A stretch of DNA of 64,000 nucleotides, from positions 6,539,001 to 6,603,000 of the forward strand of contig NZ_CP108054.1 in NCBI RefSeq assembly GCF_036173125.1, given 5' to 3'. Below the pieces are notes generated by a model that did no database searches, was not told the origin of the DNA, and worked only from the letters and a program-made list of their open reading frames with translations. Each line of letters starts with the position of its first letter. Position 1 is the stretch's first letter. The position numbers and the translations under genes were made by a program. Positions 62,322 through 64,000 of the stretch are shown piece by piece. Source of the stretch: Streptomyces sp. NBC_00286. GTDB taxonomy: Bacteria; Actinomycetota; Actinomycetes; Streptomycetales; Streptomycetaceae.

Positions 62322-64000
62322 CTACGGTCGGCCCTCACCGGGAACGACGTGGAACGCGTCGAGAACGAGCTTCCCCGACTTGAGGACGAACTTCGCCGTG
62401 TGCTTGCCCTCGGGCAGGCCGCGGAGCTTGTACGTCGCGAGGCGCTTGTCGACGGCGGAGGTCTTCGCGTCCACCGCGACCGGCTTGCCGTCGACGTAGA
62501 CATCGAGAACGGCGCTGCCGTCGTTGCCGCCGATGACATCGATCCCCGTACCGGTGAACGGGACGCTGAAGGACGCACCGGCGGCCGTGCTCGTCGACGT
62601 CGACCGGTACCAGTCCATCGCGTCGCCGAGTGAGGCCTTCCGGCTCCAGGCGCCGTCGTACGCGACCGAACCGTCCATGTTGTCGAGCTGGGTGCCGGTG
62701 TAGGGCGTGTACCCGTCGATCTTCTCGACCTTCAGGTTGTCGAAGCCCGTCTTGTAGAAGTCGCTGCCGAGCTTGACGCGGCCCTGGGTCTGCGGAGTCG
62801 GATCCTCGTACGTGGCGACGGCTTCCCCGTCGATGAAGGCCGTGACCGTCGCGCCCTTCGCCTCGATGGCGAGACGGTAGGTGTCTGACGCGGCGACCGT
62901 ACCCGCCTTGATCGCGGTGCCGTACTCGTAGAACGTCCAGGTGCCGTCCGGGCGGATACGTACGTTGTAGGCGGCGTCGCTGATCGCCATGCCCTTCTGC
63001 TGGCGGACGCCCAGGGAGGCGAGCCCGCCCGCCGGGTCCGGGAAGGAGACGTCGACCGTGGCCTTGTAGCTCTCCCAGCGGAAGTCGCCGACCGTGGTGT
63101 TCGGCGTGTGCCGGTTCCAGGCGTGGGTGTCCTTCATGGACTGGTCCATGTACTGGTACAGCACGTTGTCGCCGCCCGCGTCCTTCCCGACCTCCCAGGC
63201 GCCGGTCTGGTCGACCATGTAGCGCGGCTGGTTGCCACGGGACGTCAGGTAGGGCTGAGAAACCTTGTGCGCGCCGTCTCCCGCGCCGACCCGGACCCTG
63301 CCCTCCTCCTCGTAGCCGAAGTCGTCGGCGTACAGGACGTCGTCGCGGGTGTTGCGCTTCTTGCCGGTGGCGTCGGTGTCGAGCACCGTACGGTCCCCGG
63401 ACTTGGGCAGACGCTGCTTCGTCGCCTTGTCGCGGCTCTTGTCCAGCGTCGTCAGGGTCACGATCGACCGCGGCTTCACCGTGTACGTGTAGTAGCCGTC
63501 GCCGCCGGGCCGGATCTGGTCGGCGAGGTGCTTGAAGTTCGCGTCGTAGGCCTGCCCCGCGTCCGCCGCACGGGTCTCCCAGACCTCCATGGTCGGGTCC
63601 GAACCGAGTCGCATGTTCTCGGCCTTGATGCGATAAGTCTTGGCCTGGTCACTGTCGTTGACCACGACCGTCGAGAAGTCCCTCTTACGGGGATCCGCGA
63701 GCGTCATATAACTCGGGGCACCGTTCGACCCGTCGACGTTCTCGGTGCCGCTCACCCCGCTGTAACTGGCCTCCGGAACGGTGCGCCAAATACCCGCCGT
63801 GTTGGTGTCGTTCTCCCAGCCGGTCTTCGCGAACTGAGTGAAGTGCTGCATCACATAGAGCGCCGCGTCGTAATGGAGATAGCCCGACCAGGGATCGCGG
63901 GCGCTGACGAGTTCCTTGTGGCTGTACTGGGCGCCCTCGTAGAAGGACCCGATCGCCGGCTGGAAGATGTAGTGCGTCCGCTTGGAGTTGGCGTAGCTCT
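62322..64000 (-). CDS. GH59/GH30-like glycosidase, C-terminal part
   Basis: The frame is open to the right window edge, so the catalytic domain and signal are mostly outside. The visible 559 residues begin YANSKRTHYIFQPAIGSFY, EGAQYSHKELVSARDPWSGY, a pattern of galactocerebrosidase-like GH59 enzymes, then a beta-sandwich (TMEVWETRAADAG; YYTYTVKPRSIVTLTTL), a concanavalin-like lectin domain (LYADDFGYEEEG ... GFDNLKVEKIDGY), and a last carbohydrate-binding domain (TGTGIDVIGGNDGSAVLDVYVDG). Probably exported and active on galactosides. GH30 is the main alternative. Confidence 0.75.
   Translation of the reverse strand, partial: SYANSKRTHYIFQPAIGSFYEGAQYSHKELVSARDPWSGYLHYDAALYVMQHFTQFAKTGWENDTNTAGIWRTVPEASYSGVSGTENVDGSNGAPSYMTLADPRKRDFSTVVVNDSDQAKTYRIKAENMRLGSDPTMEVWETRAADAGQAYDANFKHLADQIRPGGDGYYTYTVKPRSIVTLTTLDKSRDKATKQRLPKSGDRTVLDTDATGKKRNTRDDVLYADDFGYEEEGRVRVGAGDGAHKVSQPYLTSRGNQPRYMVDQTGAWEVGKDAGGDNVLYQYMDQSMKDTHAWNRHTPNTTVGDFRWESYKATVDVSFPDPAGGLASLGVRQQKGMAISDAAYNVRIRPDGTWTFYEYGTAIKAGTVAASDTYRLAIEAKGATVTAFIDGEAVATYEDPTPQTQGRVKLGSDFYKTGFDNLKVEKIDGYTPYTGTQLDNMDGSVAYDGAWSRKASLGDAMDWYRSTSTSTAAGASFSVPFTGTGIDVIGGNDGSAVLDVYVDGKPVAVDAKTSAVDKRLATYKLRGLPEGKHTAKFVLKSGKLVLDAFHVVPGEGRP

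Overview
The window is high-GC actinobacterial DNA and almost certainly Streptomyces. The markers are a melC1/melC2 tyrosinase operon, chaplin-type surface proteins with LPxTG-type anchors, the HATPase/XRE-DUF5753/DUF397 regulator trio, GTG and TTG starts, and four-base ATGA gene overlaps. From memory, the gene content from citrate synthase to tyrosinase follows the SCO2736 to SCO2700 stretch of S. coelicolor, which also carries chaplin genes. No tRNA, rRNA, CRISPR array, IS element or prophage was recognised.

Layout. 1-5.2 kb: end of citrate synthase, a CopA/CopZ copper efflux pair behind a CsoR-type operator, a cluster of short dispersed repeats and a small HTH regulator. 5.4-8 kb: a decayed iolC/iolB remnant next to intact iolD. 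8.2-12.7 kb: a hydrolase-ABC ATPase fusion with its permease, and a hypothetical gene. 12.7-16 kb: three small proteins sharing a Cys-containing C-terminus (one Sec-secreted, two with leader-peptide-like N-termini) beside a PqqD-like/M50 membrane metalloprotease; this is the best candidate here for an undescribed peptide system. 16.2-24.3 kb: VWA lipoprotein, Tat-exported GH2 beta-galactosidase, acyl-CoA ligase and an unknown exported protein. 24.4-28.7 kb: the regulator trio, an RCC1-repeat protein beside a possible signal peptidase fragment, a 42-residue glycine-zipper peptide and a small exported protein.

28.9-35.1 kb is an accessory surface-protein region built by two tandem duplications. 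One unit is terminator, long leader and Asn-rich exported protein. The other is zinc-ribbon protein, chaplin-derived anchored protein and GH26 hydrolase, each copy having lost a different part. 35.1-45.1 kb, minus strand, is an exopolysaccharide locus of the Wzx/Wzy type: priming glycosylphosphotransferase, two glycosyltransferases, O-antigen-ligase-like polymerase, flippase, Wzz-like protein, deacetylase and a FemAB/CelD-type acyltransferase. The convergent GH26 enzyme ends inside its last gene.

45.5-48.7 kb: small exported proteins and melC1-melC2. 48.7-57.6 kb, minus strand: a complete type II Wadjet (JetABCD) anti-plasmid system with an odd repetitive tail on JetB. 57.8-62.2 kb: a BarA-like hybrid histidine kinase translationally coupled to a membrane diguanylate cyclase. 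62.3 kb to the end: the C-terminal part of a GH59/GH30-like glycosidase.

Short palindromic elements recur in the window. One 39-base element is identical at two places, once inside the copA reading frame, where it adds about 13 in-frame codons.
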